A stretch of 64,000 bases of DNA. Origin: Reticulitermes speratus. Taxonomy: Eukaryota; Arthropoda; Insecta; Blattodea; Rhinotermitidae. The notes under the pieces were generated by a model. The model did not search any database, was not told the origin of the DNA, and was given only the letters and a program-made list of their open reading frames with translations. The translations under genes and the position numbers were made by a program. The stretch lies in assembly GCA_021186555.1 (NCBI GenBank), contig JAJKFL010000005.1:51803635-51867634 (forward strand), given 5' to 3'. This document shows, in pieces, positions 53,215 through 63,684 of the stretch (position 1 is its first letter; each line of letters starts with the position of its first letter).

Positions 53215-53785
53215 AAATACAAAGATTAAGATATACAGAACTATAATTTTGTCTGTTGTTTTGTATGGGTGTGAGACTTGGTCTCTCACACTGAGGGAGG
53301 AACATAGACTGAGGGTGTTCGAGAATAGGGTGCTGAGGGGGATATTTAGGCCTATGAGGGACGGGGTAACAGGGGAGTGGAGAAGACTACATATCGAGGA
53401 ACTTAATGATCTGTACTCATCACCAACTATTATTCGGGTGATCAAATCAGGAAGAATAAGATGGGCGGGGCATGTAGCACGTATGGGTGAGGGGAGAGGT
53501 GCATACAGGGTTTTGGTGGGGAGACCTGAGGGAAGGAGAACACTTGGAAGACCCAGGCGTAGATGGGAGGATAATATTTAAATGGATTTTTAAGAAGTGG
53601 GATGGGGGCGTGGACTGGATTGATATGGCTCAGGATAGGGACAGGTGGCGGACTGTTGTGAGTGCGGTAATGAATCTTCGTGTTCCATAAAACGCGGGGA
53701 ATTTATTGACTAGCTGCGGACCTGTTAGGTTCTCAAGAAGGATTGTGCTACATGGAGTTAGTTAGTTAGTTAGTTAGTTATCCAG
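53215..53785 (+). pseudogene. RTE-type LINE 3' end (family L1b), one frameshift
   Basis: Frame 53249-53581 reads [69 protein letters not shown] one-base insertion near 53577 (AATATTTAAATGG against AATATTAAAATGG in other copies) shifts it. The rest continues to [23 protein letters not shown] and a stop at 53690. The 3' UTR ends in (TTAG)n at about 53755-53779. 5'-truncated, so no RT catalytic residues. Confidence 0.88.
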
Positions 53786-53789
53786 ATCA

Positions 53790-54208
53790 CATTACAAAAA
53801 GAACATACAAAAGTAAATACATACAAGAGTCTTGGAGTAAACCATCTTTCGCTTACATACGTGATACGAAACTTAATAGACAGACAGCATATAAAATGAG
53901 TTTTGGGTAGGGTAGACATGCTTAAATTTTATTAAAAGGATGTCGGCATAATGGAAGAACCAAACTTTAATCCGCCATATAAATTTTCAGTAGAGATTAA
54001 ATTGAAAACTCCATACATTACAGCTATAAACTTAACATAATCTGCATGAAACTTATCCACTGCTTAAAACGATGGTGGTAGTAAGTATTGATAGATGTTA
54101 ATTAGAAGGATGTTATAAAAGCGAGAGTGAAAATGCGTGCTCCATAATGGAGTGCGTATATATATTATTTACTGTTTTGAATATTTAATTGATTTTAAAG
54201 TATCTACT
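53790..54208. other. No recognisable feature
   Basis: Spacer between two L1b insertions. Nothing recognised. Confidence 0.45.
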
Positions 54209-54210
54209 CT

Positions 54211-55985
54211 CGCTCAGCAAATCACTAACTAACTCCATGTAGCAGAGTCCTTCTTGAGAAGCTAACAGGTCGTCAGCTAATCAAGAAATTCCCCGTGTTT
54301 TATGGAACCCGAAGGTTCATTACCGCACTCACAACAGCCCGCCACCTGTCCCTATCCTAAGTAAGGCCCCATAACTATCTAACTAACTCCATGTAGCAGA
54401 GTCCTTCTTGAGAAGCTAACAGGTCGTCAGCTAATCAAGAAATTCCCCGTGTTTTATGGAACCCGAAGGTTCATTACCGCACTCACAACAGCCCGCCATC
54501 TGTCCCTATCCTAAGTAAGGCCCCATAACTATCTAACTAACTCCATGTAGCAGAGTCCTTCTTAAGAAGCTAACAGGTCGTCAGCTAATCAAGAAATTCC
54601 CCGTGTTTTATGGAACCCGAAGGTTCATTACCGCACTCACAACAGCCCGCCACCTGTCCCTATCCTAAGTAAGGCCCCATAACTATCTAACTAACTCCAT
54701 GTAGCAGAGTCCTTCTTGAGAAGCTAACAGGTCGTCAGCTAGTCAAGAAATTCCCCGCGTTTTATGGAACCCGAAGGTTCATTACCGCACTCACAACAGC
54801 CCGCCACCTGTCCCTATCCTAAGTAAGGCCCCATAACTATCTAACTAACTCCATGTAGCAGAGTCCTTCTTGAGAAGCTAACAGGTCGTCAGCTAATCAA
54901 GAAATTCCCCGTGTTTTATGGAACCCGAAGGTTCATTACCGCACTCACAACAGCCCGCCACCTGTCCCTATCCTAAGTAAGGCCCCATAACTATCTAACT
55001 AACTCCATGTAGCAGAGTCCTTCTTGAGAAGCTAACAGGTCGTCAGCTAATCAAGAAATTCCCCGTGTTTTATGGAACCCGAAGGTTCATTACCGCACTC
55101 ACAACAGCCCGCCACCTGTCCCTATCCTAAGTAAGGCCCCATAACTATCTAACTAACTCCATGTAGCAGAGTCCTTCTTGAGAAGCTAACAGGTCGTCAG
55201 CTAGTCAAGAAATTCCCCGTGTTTTATGGAACCCGAAGGTTCATTACCGCACTCACAACAGTCCGCCACCTGTCCCTATCCTAAGTAAGGCCCCATAACT
55301 ATCTAACTAACTCCATGTAGCAGAGTCCTTCTTGAGAAGCTAACAGGTCGTCAGCTAGTCAAGAAATTCCCCGCGTTTTATGGAACCCGAAGGTTCATTA
55401 CCGCACTCACAACAGCCCGCCACCTGTCCCTATCCTAAGTAAGGCCCCATAACTATCTAACTAACTCCATGTAGCAGAGTCCTTCTTGAGAAGCTAACAG
55501 GTCGTCAGCTAATCAAGAAATTCCCCGTGTTTTATGGAACCCGAAGGTTCATTACCGCACTCACAACAGCCCGCCACCTGTCCCTATCCTAAGTAAGGCC
55601 CCATAACTATCTAACTAACTCCATGTAGCAGAGTCCTTCTTGAGAAGCTAACAGGTCGTCAGCTAATCAAGAAATTCCCCGTGTTTTATGGAACCCGAAG
55701 GTTCATTACCGCACTCACAACAGCCCGCTACCTGTCCCTATCCTAAGTAAGGCCCCATAACTATCTAACTAACTCCATGTAGCAGAGTCCTTCTTGAGAA
55801 GTTAACAGGTCGTCAGCTAGTCAAGAAATTCCCCGCGTTTTATGGAACCCGAAGGTTCATTACCGCACTCACAACAGCCCGCCATCTGTCCCTATCCTGA
55901 GCCATATCAATCCAGTCCATGTCCCCATCCCACTTCTTGAAGATCCATTTTAATATTATCCTCCCATCTACGCTCAGCAAATCAC
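54211..55985 (-). mobile_element. L1b LINE insertion with 3' end amplified to eleven 154-bp units
   Basis: CGCTCAGCAAATCAC occurs at both edges (54211-54225; 55971-55985), a target duplication of 13-15 bp. Between them, eleven copies of the L1b 3' end (starting AACTCCATGTAGCAGAGTCC) begin exactly 154 bases apart from 54231 to 55771. Ten copies end in the same 22-base junction AAGTAAGGCCCCATAACTATC(T). The last copy runs on into more internal L1b sequence (CCTGAGCCATATCAATCC to CATCTACG). The units differ by a few transitions (TAATCAAG/TAGTCAAG, CCGTG/CCGCG). Confidence 0.93.
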
Positions 55986-55989
55986 ACTG

Positions 55990-56310
55990 TGTATAATGTT
56001 GCATGCAGGTGAAACATTGTGCCTTGTGGGGTTTTTATTTAATTACCAGCACAGTGCATGTAGAAACGTCAATAGGTAATTCTGACTATTACTCTGTCTA
56101 GTAATTATTCCTTTATTACCCTTCCAAATTTTTACCTGTATACAATGTAGCCGTCAAGGACACTACGAAATTACGAAGTCACTGAATATGCAAATCACGA
56201 AATTAGGAAATTCTTAAAAAAGAAAAACAGAATATTCACGAGATCAGAAGTTATTAATCAGTTATGAAACAGTAAGTACTAAATATAATGAGTGTGTGTC
56301 TGTATTCTTG
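55990..56310. other. No recognisable feature
   Basis: No recognised gene or repeat. Confidence 0.45.
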
Positions 56311-56317
56311 CCTCAGT

Positions 56318-56682
56318 TATCCGGCATGCAAATCGCATCTTTTCTGCGCAGCATGATATTGTCACCTGTGGCCTGTCTTGGCTGTACCGTATTTTCCCGC
56401 ATTATCTCACAAACGGCACGATTTTGGAAAAGAAGGTTATTAAACATAAAATGTGTGAATTTTGATTTCCTCTACAATTTTTTGTCTAAAACATTTATTC
56501 AATTGAATTTTCACGACAGATTTTTTGAAGAATCCTCAAATATCAAGTTTAGTGAAAATCCGTCCTATGGTAGCCGAGATGTTTCATTCGGACATACAGA
56601 CGGACAGAGAGACATAACGACGCTAATAGTCGCCTTTCGAAATTTTGTGATCGCGCCTAAAAATGGCCGATCAACATCTTTG
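56318..56682 (+). repeat. Interspersed repeat, family X (copy 3)
   Basis: Begins near ATGCAAATCGCATCTTTTCT and shares ATATTGTCACCTGTGGCCTG, a TTAAACATAAAATGTGTG region, TCCTCAAATATCAAGTTTAG, the GACGGACAGAGAGACATAAC run and CGCCTTTCGAAATTTTG with 7.8-8.25 kb in the same order. The 132-codon frame through it is probably not a gene. Confidence 0.62.
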
Positions 56683-56812
56683 CAGTATGTTTAAACGTAA
56701 TTAAGAGCTTAATCTCACATAGCCGTATATAATTATTAACAGACCAGATTAAACTTAAAAGTATTAACATCGTTTGTAAGATCTCTATCAGAAACGTTGA
56801 TTTTACACTACA

Positions 56813-56945
56813 TATTAATTTACTATTCATTTTACCAACAAATGCACAAACATAAACTACTTTATAGTTTTATTAGTATCGATGCATTCCCCTACATTGT
56901 GCATTTGTTGGTAAACTGAATAGTGAGTGAAAAAGCACGGTCAAA
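56813..56945. repeat. Short fold-back with AGCACGGT end
   Basis: TTTACCAACAAATGCACAAAC (about 56832) and GTGCATTTGTTGGTAAACTG (about 56900) are inverted, followed by GTGAGTGAAAAAGCACGGTC, a variant of the family end. It shares its arms with the 49.2-kb element but holds no ribozyme-like motif. Confidence 0.6.
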
Positions 56946-56949
56946 GGAA

Positions 56950-57590
56950 TATAAAATAGATATTAATTTGTTTAGTCACATTACGTAGTTCCTGGGATGT
57001 GCCTGGTAACAAAGGGTTCGTTTACTGCTAATCCCTTGTATTCATCTTAAATTCTACACTGTTTGTCATACGACTTAAAAACAAAGACGTCTAATTTCCA
57101 TACAAAACATAATCTTCCGGTTCCCTTGTTCCGTTTATATTGGCTAAAGTTAGAAATAATTACAGACAATTAGATGTTTTATCCGCATAAGTTGGTATAA
57201 TTTCCGGATGTAGTTGTATAGTCGACACGTATATATGACAGCGGTTAATGGGCTATTGATACATACAAGAAGCCGGCTCCATGGACAGTTGCCATGGTAA
57301 CTTGTGTCTCCAGCAAGCTACATGGGATATATTTTGATATGAGATCTTAGCGTCCAGGAGAATATAGTGTATAAACAAAATTTTCAACTGTAATTAATAA
57401 CATTCAACGTCTGTGTAATTCAAGCTATACAAACAGAGCTTCGAATTTATATCGCAGTTTGATGAGTGTAATAGGAACTGACCAATTAGCTAGTACTTCA
57501 ACCTTTTATGCCCTATATTTCTGTAAGATCTATACGCTTTCAAGATAGGGAGCTAAAGCAAAACGCAGGTAATTTTAAGATCACATTGTT
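56950..57590. other. No recognisable feature
   Basis: No recognised gene or repeat. Confidence 0.45.
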
Positions 57591-57596
57591 AAGAAA

Positions 57597-58022
57597 TGCG
57601 ACGCCTTGTAGCTTGCTAGATCGGTACTGACGTTTCAGAGGATTTTGATGCCTTAGTATTACTGTGCCTGATGATAAGATAGGCAGGCTTCTCCAGAAGT
57701 TGTACCTGTCAGCCTGACTTACACTGTGTCATATCGTATTAGACTAGAGTCTGAGTGTTTTATAATATTTTGGTTTTATGGTTTTAGATGGATCTTGGGT
57801 TGATAAAATACCATAAATATGTTGGTAGCAAACTCCTCCATATTTGATCTATTCTCAGTTAATGTTTAACGTACACAATCTTAAAACTCTGCAAAACCTA
57901 AGCAAATAACAGAAGATAAGAAAAGTGTTTGTAAAAAATATTATGCTTTTAGATAAATGTCTTCTGGAACATGACGCCTAGTAGTATCTCAGATGGAGGT
58001 AGTACTCTTCTCCGAAACGTCG
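57597..58022. repeat. Two ribozyme-like relics with GACGCC blocks
   Basis: At 57598 GCGACGCCTTGTAGC is followed by TACTGACGTTTCAGAGG (57626), a decayed minus half-motif. At 57973 TGACGCCTAGTAG is followed by AGATGGAGGTAGTACTC and TTCTCCGAAACGTCGGGC (57990-58022), a plus motif lacking the first three core bases. Confidence 0.38.
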
Positions 58023-58024
58023 GG

Positions 58025-58370
58025 CAAATACCGCATTTCCCGCCTCATAAGACATTACAATTACGCACCATAAATTAGTAAGTTATTTTTGCGGACTTAA
58101 TAGCCTACTGATAGGAAAATTCATCATCCGATGTTAAGACGCAGTGTCATTTATGGCGACATTTTTCAGGGATAAAAAAGGCGTCTTGTGATGCGAGAAA
58201 TGTGACACTTAGTAGTGGACGCGGCCTAACATCAACAAAAGACTTGAGTCTTCGTCACTATTGCTGTGAGAACCTGAAATATCACAAAGTTTGACTTCCA
58301 TTAACTGTAATTTAAGGAAGTCGTGAAAATTGTTCCTTACACAGCGAGTCCATTTCAATGCGGAACCCAC
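58025..58370. other. No recognisable feature
   Basis: No recognised gene or repeat; leads into the 18-bp array. Confidence 0.45.
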
Positions 58371-58373
58371 AAC

Positions 58374-58681
58374 ATCGGCTGTGTCTGGCTCATCGACTGT
58401 GTCTGGCTCATCAGCTGTATGTGGCTCATCGGCTGTGTCTGGCTCATCGGCTGTGTCTGGCTCATCGGCTGTGTGTGGCTCATCGGCTGTGTGTGGCTCA
58501 TCGGCTGTGTGTGGCTCATCGGCTGTGTGTGGCTCATCGGCTGTGTCTGGCTCATCGGCTGTGTCTGGCTCATCGGCTGTGTCTGGCTCATCGGCTGTGT
58601 CTGGCTCATCGGCTGTGTCTGGCTCATCGGCTGTGTCTGGCTCATCGGCTGTGTCTGGCTCATCGGCTGTGTCTGGCTCGT
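58374..58681. repeat. Minisatellite, 18-bp unit, about 17 copies
   Basis: Unit TCGGCTGTGTCTGGCTCA, with a block of four central units reading GTGTGTGGC. A period of six codons leaves every frame open, giving four overlapping frames of 112-131 codons (GCVWLI, AVSGSS, RLCLAH and, on the minus strand, MSQTQP repeats). None is supported as a gene. Confidence 0.96.
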
Positions 58682-58901
58682 TTCCGGGTTATTTGATCCC
58701 CGCTCTTTCATCACGTAGCCCGTAAAGACTAATTTACTAATAGTTGAAAACAGTTACGTTTCATGGGCTATGCGAAACAGAATTAAACTGTTAGTATTTT
58801 TTCACATTATTACCACCGTGCATCTTCACGAATCAAATGTAACAAAATTAAACCAACTGATGCACAAATTGAGCCACCTTTATTGTAGCGTCCTTATTAT
58901 G

Positions 58902-58941
58902 CCCCTACATATGTTTCGGACCTTGGTCCGTCATCAGGGGG
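58902..58941 (-). ncRNA. Hammerhead-ribozyme-like motif (best copy, left arm)
   Basis: Exact reverse complement of the 59187 motif: CCCC, CTGATGA, C, GGACC/GGTCC, GAAA, ACATATGT, A, GGGG. Both arms are unmutated across the motif. Confidence 0.7.
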
Positions 58942-59186
58942 TCTTGTCCATAAAAACTACTACCTCAAATATAGTTTTTATAAGACATACATCGCTCTTA
59001 TATCACTAGTGTGGTAAAATTGTTTTGAATTGTAACACATTGAAACAAATTTTAATAATGTCGTTTAGTTTGTATAATTGAATTGTAATGTGTTACGATT
59101 CAAAATAATTTTACCACAATAGTGACATAAGAGCGATGTATGTCTTATAAAAACTATATTTGAGGTAGTAGCATTTATGGACAAGA

Positions 59187-59226
59187 CCCCCTGATGACGG
59201 ACCAAGGTCCGAAACATATGTAGGGG
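59187..59226 (+). ncRNA. Hammerhead-ribozyme-like motif (best copy, right arm)
   Basis: CCCC 59187-59190; CTGATGA 59191-59197; unpaired C 59198; stem II GGAC/GTCC closing a CAAG loop (59199-59210); GAAA 59211-59214; palindrome ACATATGT 59214-59221; A 59222; GGGG 59223-59226. Stem I pairs four G-C. If active, the cut follows 59222. As a monomer stem III cannot close, so an intermolecular dimer is expected. Confidence 0.7.
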
Positions 59227-59444
59227 CATGTAATAAGGACGCTACAATAAAGGTGGCTCAATTTGTGCATAAATTGGTTTAATTTTGTTTCATTCGTTGT
59301 AAGTGTATGAAGTGTAATGTAATACAGAGACTGTTCATTGTTAGAACTTATGTAAGGAAGAAATTGCTGGAAATAATTTAGTGGCAAATTTAGAACTTGA
59401 TTTTCCCGGGTTCAGTTCATGCGAAATCAACAGTCGATTTACCG

Positions 59445-59875
59445 GTGAAACAATTTCGAATAGGTTTTAATGGTAAATAAGAATCGATGTAAAATATAAA
59501 ATTTTTCAAAATATTTCAAGGGATTGCATTTAGGCATTTAAAAAAAAATTGTTACAAATTTTTCATACAAATATTAAAGCATTTTACGCAATTTCGAGTA
59601 AGTTTTTTGGTAAATAAGAAGCGAATGTATAATACAATTTTTGTTTCAAAATCTTTCAAGCTTCTGAGTTTAGGCATTTTTTTAAACAAATTTTTAAGAA
59701 ATTTTCATACAAATATTAAAGCGTTTTAGGCAATTTCGAATAAGTTTTTTTGGTAAATAAAAAGCGAATGTATAATACAATTTTTGTTTCAAAATCTTTC
59801 AAGCTTTTGAGTTTAGGCATTTTTTAACAAATTAAAAAAAAATTATACAAATATTAAAGCGTTTTAAGCTAACAA
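59445..59875. repeat. Tandem repeat, about 140-bp unit, three copies
   Basis: CAATTTCGAATAAGTTTTTT-like starts at 59451, 59589 and 59731 are each followed by GGTAAATAAGAAGCGAATGT, TCAAAATCTTTCAAGC, TTTAGGCATTTTT and CATACAAATATTAAAGC. AT-rich, with indels in A runs. Confidence 0.85.
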
Positions 59876-59879
59876 GCCA

Positions 59880-60540
59880 TAATATTTTAAGTGTTAATTT
59901 CGATTTATAAACAAGTATTTAGATTTTGCCTCTAGTATGCACACATTAGTTAACCGATACACTAAAGCAGAAGTTCACAAAATCTAGTGGAGACGAAAAT
60001 TTTTGCAGACAAATATTAATTAATTTGGTTTCAACGAACAGCACACCAGCCACAACAGCAACAACTCGACTGTCACATTATTGGACGTGAGCGCATCAAT
60101 TACACTCATCATGCCTGCCTCTGACACTAATTATATGGGCCCTAACACGCAGAAAACCTCACATCAGCCATGGTGGGTCGATTTTGAGAATAATTGAGAT
60201 TACACTCGTATGTGTTTGTGGTAGATTTAAGTACATAGGCGTATGCATAATAAAACCTTCATAGCGCAATTCGAATGACACACTACAAAATATTTCATAG
60301 CAATTGTACATTACACTGTGGCGAATAGAATACTATTTTTTGCAGCGTGGTTTGTACATTTAAGGAATCTATTCGAAAAAAAAAATTCAGCACCATCATG
60401 GAAATAATTATAACAGCAACATTAACAATAACGACAGTAATGTCTATTTATTTATTTTGAAGCAATTCGTAAATAATAGTACCAATGAAATCCATTTGTT
60501 ATGGAATTGTATGAGTCGAAGTGGAAATTCAAGTAAAATT
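59880..60540. other. No recognisable feature
   Basis: AT-rich. No recognised gene or repeat. Confidence 0.45.
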
Positions 60541-60594
60541 ACAATTATTTTTATTATTATTATTATTAATATTTTAAGGTGTTCTTAATAATTA

Positions 60595-60776
60595 TTTAAG
60601 TAGTTTATTGTTTGTTTGTTTGTTTGTTTTGGTTGTGTTTGTTTTAATTTTGTTTTGTTTACTGTCCATTGTTATTTATGTCTGTATGTTGTGCTGTTTC
60701 TGTAATTGGCCTTCTGGCTGTTGATTCGGCACATTAATAAACTAGAATTGAATTGAATTGAATTGAATTGAATTAT
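60595..60776 (+). mobile_element. Probable non-LTR element 3' end with (TTGAA)n tail
   Basis: (TTGT)n at 60612, then GTTTACTGTCCATTGTTATT, CTTCTGGCTGTTGATTCGGC and CATTAATAAACTAGAATTG, ending in five or so TTGAA units (60748-60772). A short polyadenylation-like AATAAA followed by a pentanucleotide tail is typical of some LINE 3' ends. No coding part is present. Confidence 0.5.
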
Positions 60777-60779
60777 TAT

Positions 60780-61218
60780 TTGTTGTTGTTGACTTCATTC
60801 TAAACAAACCAAATCCAGTGTCAAAGAACCGTCCAACACCGTGACCCTGTACAGAATTTCACAATATGCTGTTTCTTTTAAAATAATTTCTTTGTGTCCC
60901 ACGAAACTCGCGAACTGAGGACCACCCATTGTCGGCTGCTTCCTGTATATGGAAGCCGTGCTGTCTGTCCATAACCTGAGAAGGCACGACGTTATGACTA
61001 ACGTTGCCCCACTTAGCTATTATTCATAGATATGTTAAAACTGTTTACTGTGAAGATGTTTAAATTTAAAAGAAAAAGTATTGATTTAGTTTGCTGTTTT
61101 TTGTTAATTTTTACTAATTTTGATGATTGATATCCAGTTGTGTTTTATAGATATCAGTTAAAAGTGAACATGTTCAAACACAAATATAATTTATTGTAAA
61201 TTAATATATTGTTTACAA
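60780..61218. other. No recognisable feature
   Basis: No recognised gene or repeat. Confidence 0.45.
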
Positions 61219-61220
61219 AA

Positions 61221-61626
61221 GTTTCATGTTTCGGCCCAAAAGGACCATCGTCAGGTTTTAAATAAGGTTAAGGTAAAGCTGTCCCTAGAACAGGCCATGA
61301 AGACCCAGAGGGGGAGTAGAGGTATAGCTCTACTCTTTCTTTAACCCTGGCACTAGATGAGAATGGGTGGTCAACTCCAAGCCCCGGCCGCTTTACCCCG
61401 GGAAAGAGACCCGGTACCTATTATATAGGAGTCTGGGTGGGCCCCAGGGCCGGTCTGGACGGGTGCGGAAAATCTCGCCCCTACCGGGATTCGATCCCCG
61501 AAACGTCCAGCCCGTAGCGAGTCGCTATACCTACTGAGCTATCCCGGCCCGATATAACAATAACAATATAAAAAATATTTTTTTATCAAGCCTGTTGTTG
61601 GCTCTTTTGGGCCGAAACATATAGCA
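61221..61626. mobile_element. Fold-back element split by an S2 SINE
   Basis: Left minus motif 61221-61256 (CTGACGA, GGTCC/GGGCC, GAAA, ACATGA) and right plus motif 61591-61626 (CTGTTGT, GGCTC/GGGCC, GAAA, ACATAT) face outward. The S2 SINE occupies most of the spacer. Both cores or palindromes carry changes. Confidence 0.65.
61262..61553 (-). mobile_element. S2 SINE, minus strand, nested
   Basis: Reverse complement: CGGGCCGGGATAGCTCAGTA tRNA-like start, GGGGATCGAATCCC B box, GGTACCGGGTCTCTTTCC, AAAGCGGCCGGGGCTTGG, and a CTTTACCTTAACCTT tail. The best-preserved S2 copy in the window. No clear target duplication. Confidence 0.85.
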
Positions 61627-61629
61627 TGG

Positions 61630-61955
61630 TGCAAATAAAATAGTGTTTTATAGTAATTTACAGTTGTTTTTGAGGATTTTCTTGTTTGTAAATTAACAGA
61701 TATAAAAAATTTAATGGAGTAAGCGAAATAGCAAATACAATTTTGAGAGCGTTGCTTTGAAATATTCGCAGGCTTTTCCCGCTTGTCCTTCTGATAAGAG
61801 AAGGTTTTAGATGAGCGCGATTATAGGTGCGTTGGTGAAATTATATTAGCGTGGGAATATCGATGTACTCGGAGAAAACTCTGTTTCTTAAGTAAAATTA
61901 ATATATTTTACATAAAAACTCACTTTGTACTTCAGAGAGAACATCCTATACTTCA
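61630..61955. other. No recognisable feature
   Basis: No recognised gene or repeat. Confidence 0.45.
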
Positions 61956-61959
61956 CTTT

Positions 61960-62165
61960 GATTTCAGTCTTCCGCCGCGATGTTGATGAAATCTGTGATC
62001 TTCTGGGTAATTACACGGCGTCGTGTGGCAATTGTTTACCGACGTTTCGGGACAACGTATCGGTCCCATCCTCACGAGTCAAGAGTGATGGGATCGATAC
62101 GTTGTCCCGAAACGTCGGTAAACAATTACCACACGACACCGTGTAATAACCCAGAAGACCAAAAA
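61960..62165. repeat. Fold-back of the 2.7-kb family, short centre
   Basis: Left arm 61990-62087: TTCTGGGTAATTACACGGCG, then GACGTTTCGGGACAACGTAT. The right arm is its complement to about 62160. Left motif (62041-62080, minus) reads GTGAGGA ... GAAACGTCGG; the right (62087-62122, plus) begins AGTGATGGGA, with the first core bases deleted. Confidence 0.78.
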
Positions 62166-62169
62166 ATTT

Positions 62170-62800
62170 ATCGTATACTTCAATTAGAAAGACCATTCGG
62201 TGAATGTTGTATAGGCTAAAAGGAGATGCTTACTTTAAAAATCATACGGAACTTACAAACACACTGTGTGCACAAAACACAGGGATATTTCTTGTCGTCT
62301 GGCGTCACATATACTTACCACTGTGTTTCAGAGGTTTAATAATGCCCGTTATTAGCGGTAATCCTTGTGTAAATTTCCAAGCGTTTACATTTCATGCATA
62401 TACGGTGGAGTTTTAAACCCCGCGTTATTAGTGTGATGAGTCTGTATTGCAATTGATGTAATCACGAAGGTAGTTTGTGAGTCTGTACGTAACAAAACCG
62501 AAATAACAAAAAACTTTGTAATTTTACAATAGATTGACCATAATGATCACGTTAGTACGGTATTGTGTTAGTTTCGTGTGTTTGTCGGTACGGATGATAA
62601 AAGTACTGATCACTCGCATTATCGGAATGTCAATATTTGTTTCGCATGAAACAGTCTATATTCTTTTAAAAGAGAGATCTATCAAATTTAATTTCCATTT
62701 GAGCCCCATCATATGCATTGTACAGGCATTATATTTGTCATATAGATACAAATAAATCGTTTTTGTAGGGTTATGTGTTTGCAGTGTATCTGAGGTCTTT
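62170..62800. other. No recognisable feature
   Basis: No recognised gene or repeat. Confidence 0.45.
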
Positions 62801-62804
62801 ATTC

Positions 62805-62962
62805 TTCTGGATTTGATTATCTGAATGACATTTCTTGAGGATTACAGATCATAAAGTTCCTAATTATGCAATCTTCATAAATCTTCCATAATCCTCTCCC
62901 CCCAGCCCCCCATAAGGCCCAAATATTTTTCTCAGCGCCCTATTTTCAAGCACCTTTATTTA
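62805..62962 (-). pseudogene. L1b LINE internal fragment, decayed
   Basis: TCTGGATTTGATTATCTGAAT, AGATCATAAAGTTCC, and AGGCCCAAATATTTTTCTCA then GCGCCCTATTTTCAAG parallel 43000-43140. Neither the 3' UTR nor the tail is attached. Confidence 0.65.
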
Positions 62963-63157
62963 ATAATTTATAAGATATATTCAGTTGTTACTGATGCACA
63001 TTTCGAAATCATACCTCAAAAGGATGAATGGATTCGAAGAATTGTTACAACACGTTTTATAAACTCGAACATGTCACAGTGCGTCAGTCAACAACTTCTT
63101 TGGATTACAAATTTAACAACGGGATAATGCTACAAGCATATTACATGGACTGAACTA

Positions 63158-63190
<33 letters not shown>

Positions 63191-63592
63191 CCATGGAGCA
63201 GAGTCCTTCTTGAGAAGCTAAAAGGTCCTTAGCTAGTCAAGAAATTCCCCGCATTTTATGGAACGCGAAGGTTCATTACCGTACACACAACAGCCCGCCA
63301 TCTGTCCCTATCCTGAGCCATATCAATCCAGTCCATGCCTTCTCATCCCACTTCTTGAAGATCCATTTTAATATTATCCTACCATCTACGCCTGGGTATG
63401 TAAGGTGGCTGTTTCTATCAGGTCGCCCCCAAAACTCTGTATGCACCTCTTCTGCTCCCATACGTGCCACATGCCCCGCCTATCTCATTCTTCTTGATTT
63501 GATCGCCCGAATAATATCTGGTGAGTACAGATCATAAAGCCCCTCGTTATGTAGTCTTCTCCATTCAGTTGTTACGCGATGCCATATAATCT
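63158..63592 (-). pseudogene. L1b LINE 3' end, frameshifted
   Basis: (AACT)n at 63160-63190 followed by CCATGGAGCAGAGTCCTTC, TCCAGTCCATGCC and CCATACGTGCCACATGCC. The minus frame at 63276-63470 covers MARMGAEEVHTEFWGRP then shifts frame. It ends where a ribozyme-like relic starts (about 63592). Confidence 0.8.
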
Positions 63593-63607
63593 GGCAAAAC
63601 TTACGGA

Positions 63608-63680
63608 TAGTTCGGAGACACATATGGCATCCATCTTCAGGAAAAAATCTGAAGATGGAGACTGCCTTGCACGTCAGAAT
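63608..63680. repeat. Tight fold-back of two CTGAAGATGGA half-motifs
   Basis: TCCATCTTCAGG (63632) and TCTGAAGATGGAGACTGCC (63647) are inverted around AAAAAA. The GAAAC side is eroded to GAACTATC on the left and is absent on the right. Confidence 0.5.
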
Positions 63681-63684
63681 ATTT

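Larger units (their letters stand above)
58795..59300. mobile_element. Fold-back element with best-conserved ribozyme-like pair
   Basis: ACCACCGTGCATCTTCACG (58812) marks one end. Arms at about 58828-59053 and 59080-59296 pair along some 215 bp. Both contain an identical 40-base motif (58902-58941 minus; 59187-59226 plus). The far side lacks ATGCACGGT, so ends are asymmetric. No coding capacity. Confidence 0.88.

Noticed and set aside
58323-58725. Four overlapping frames with hexapeptide repeats
   Set aside because: All derive from the 18-bp array, which is open in every frame.
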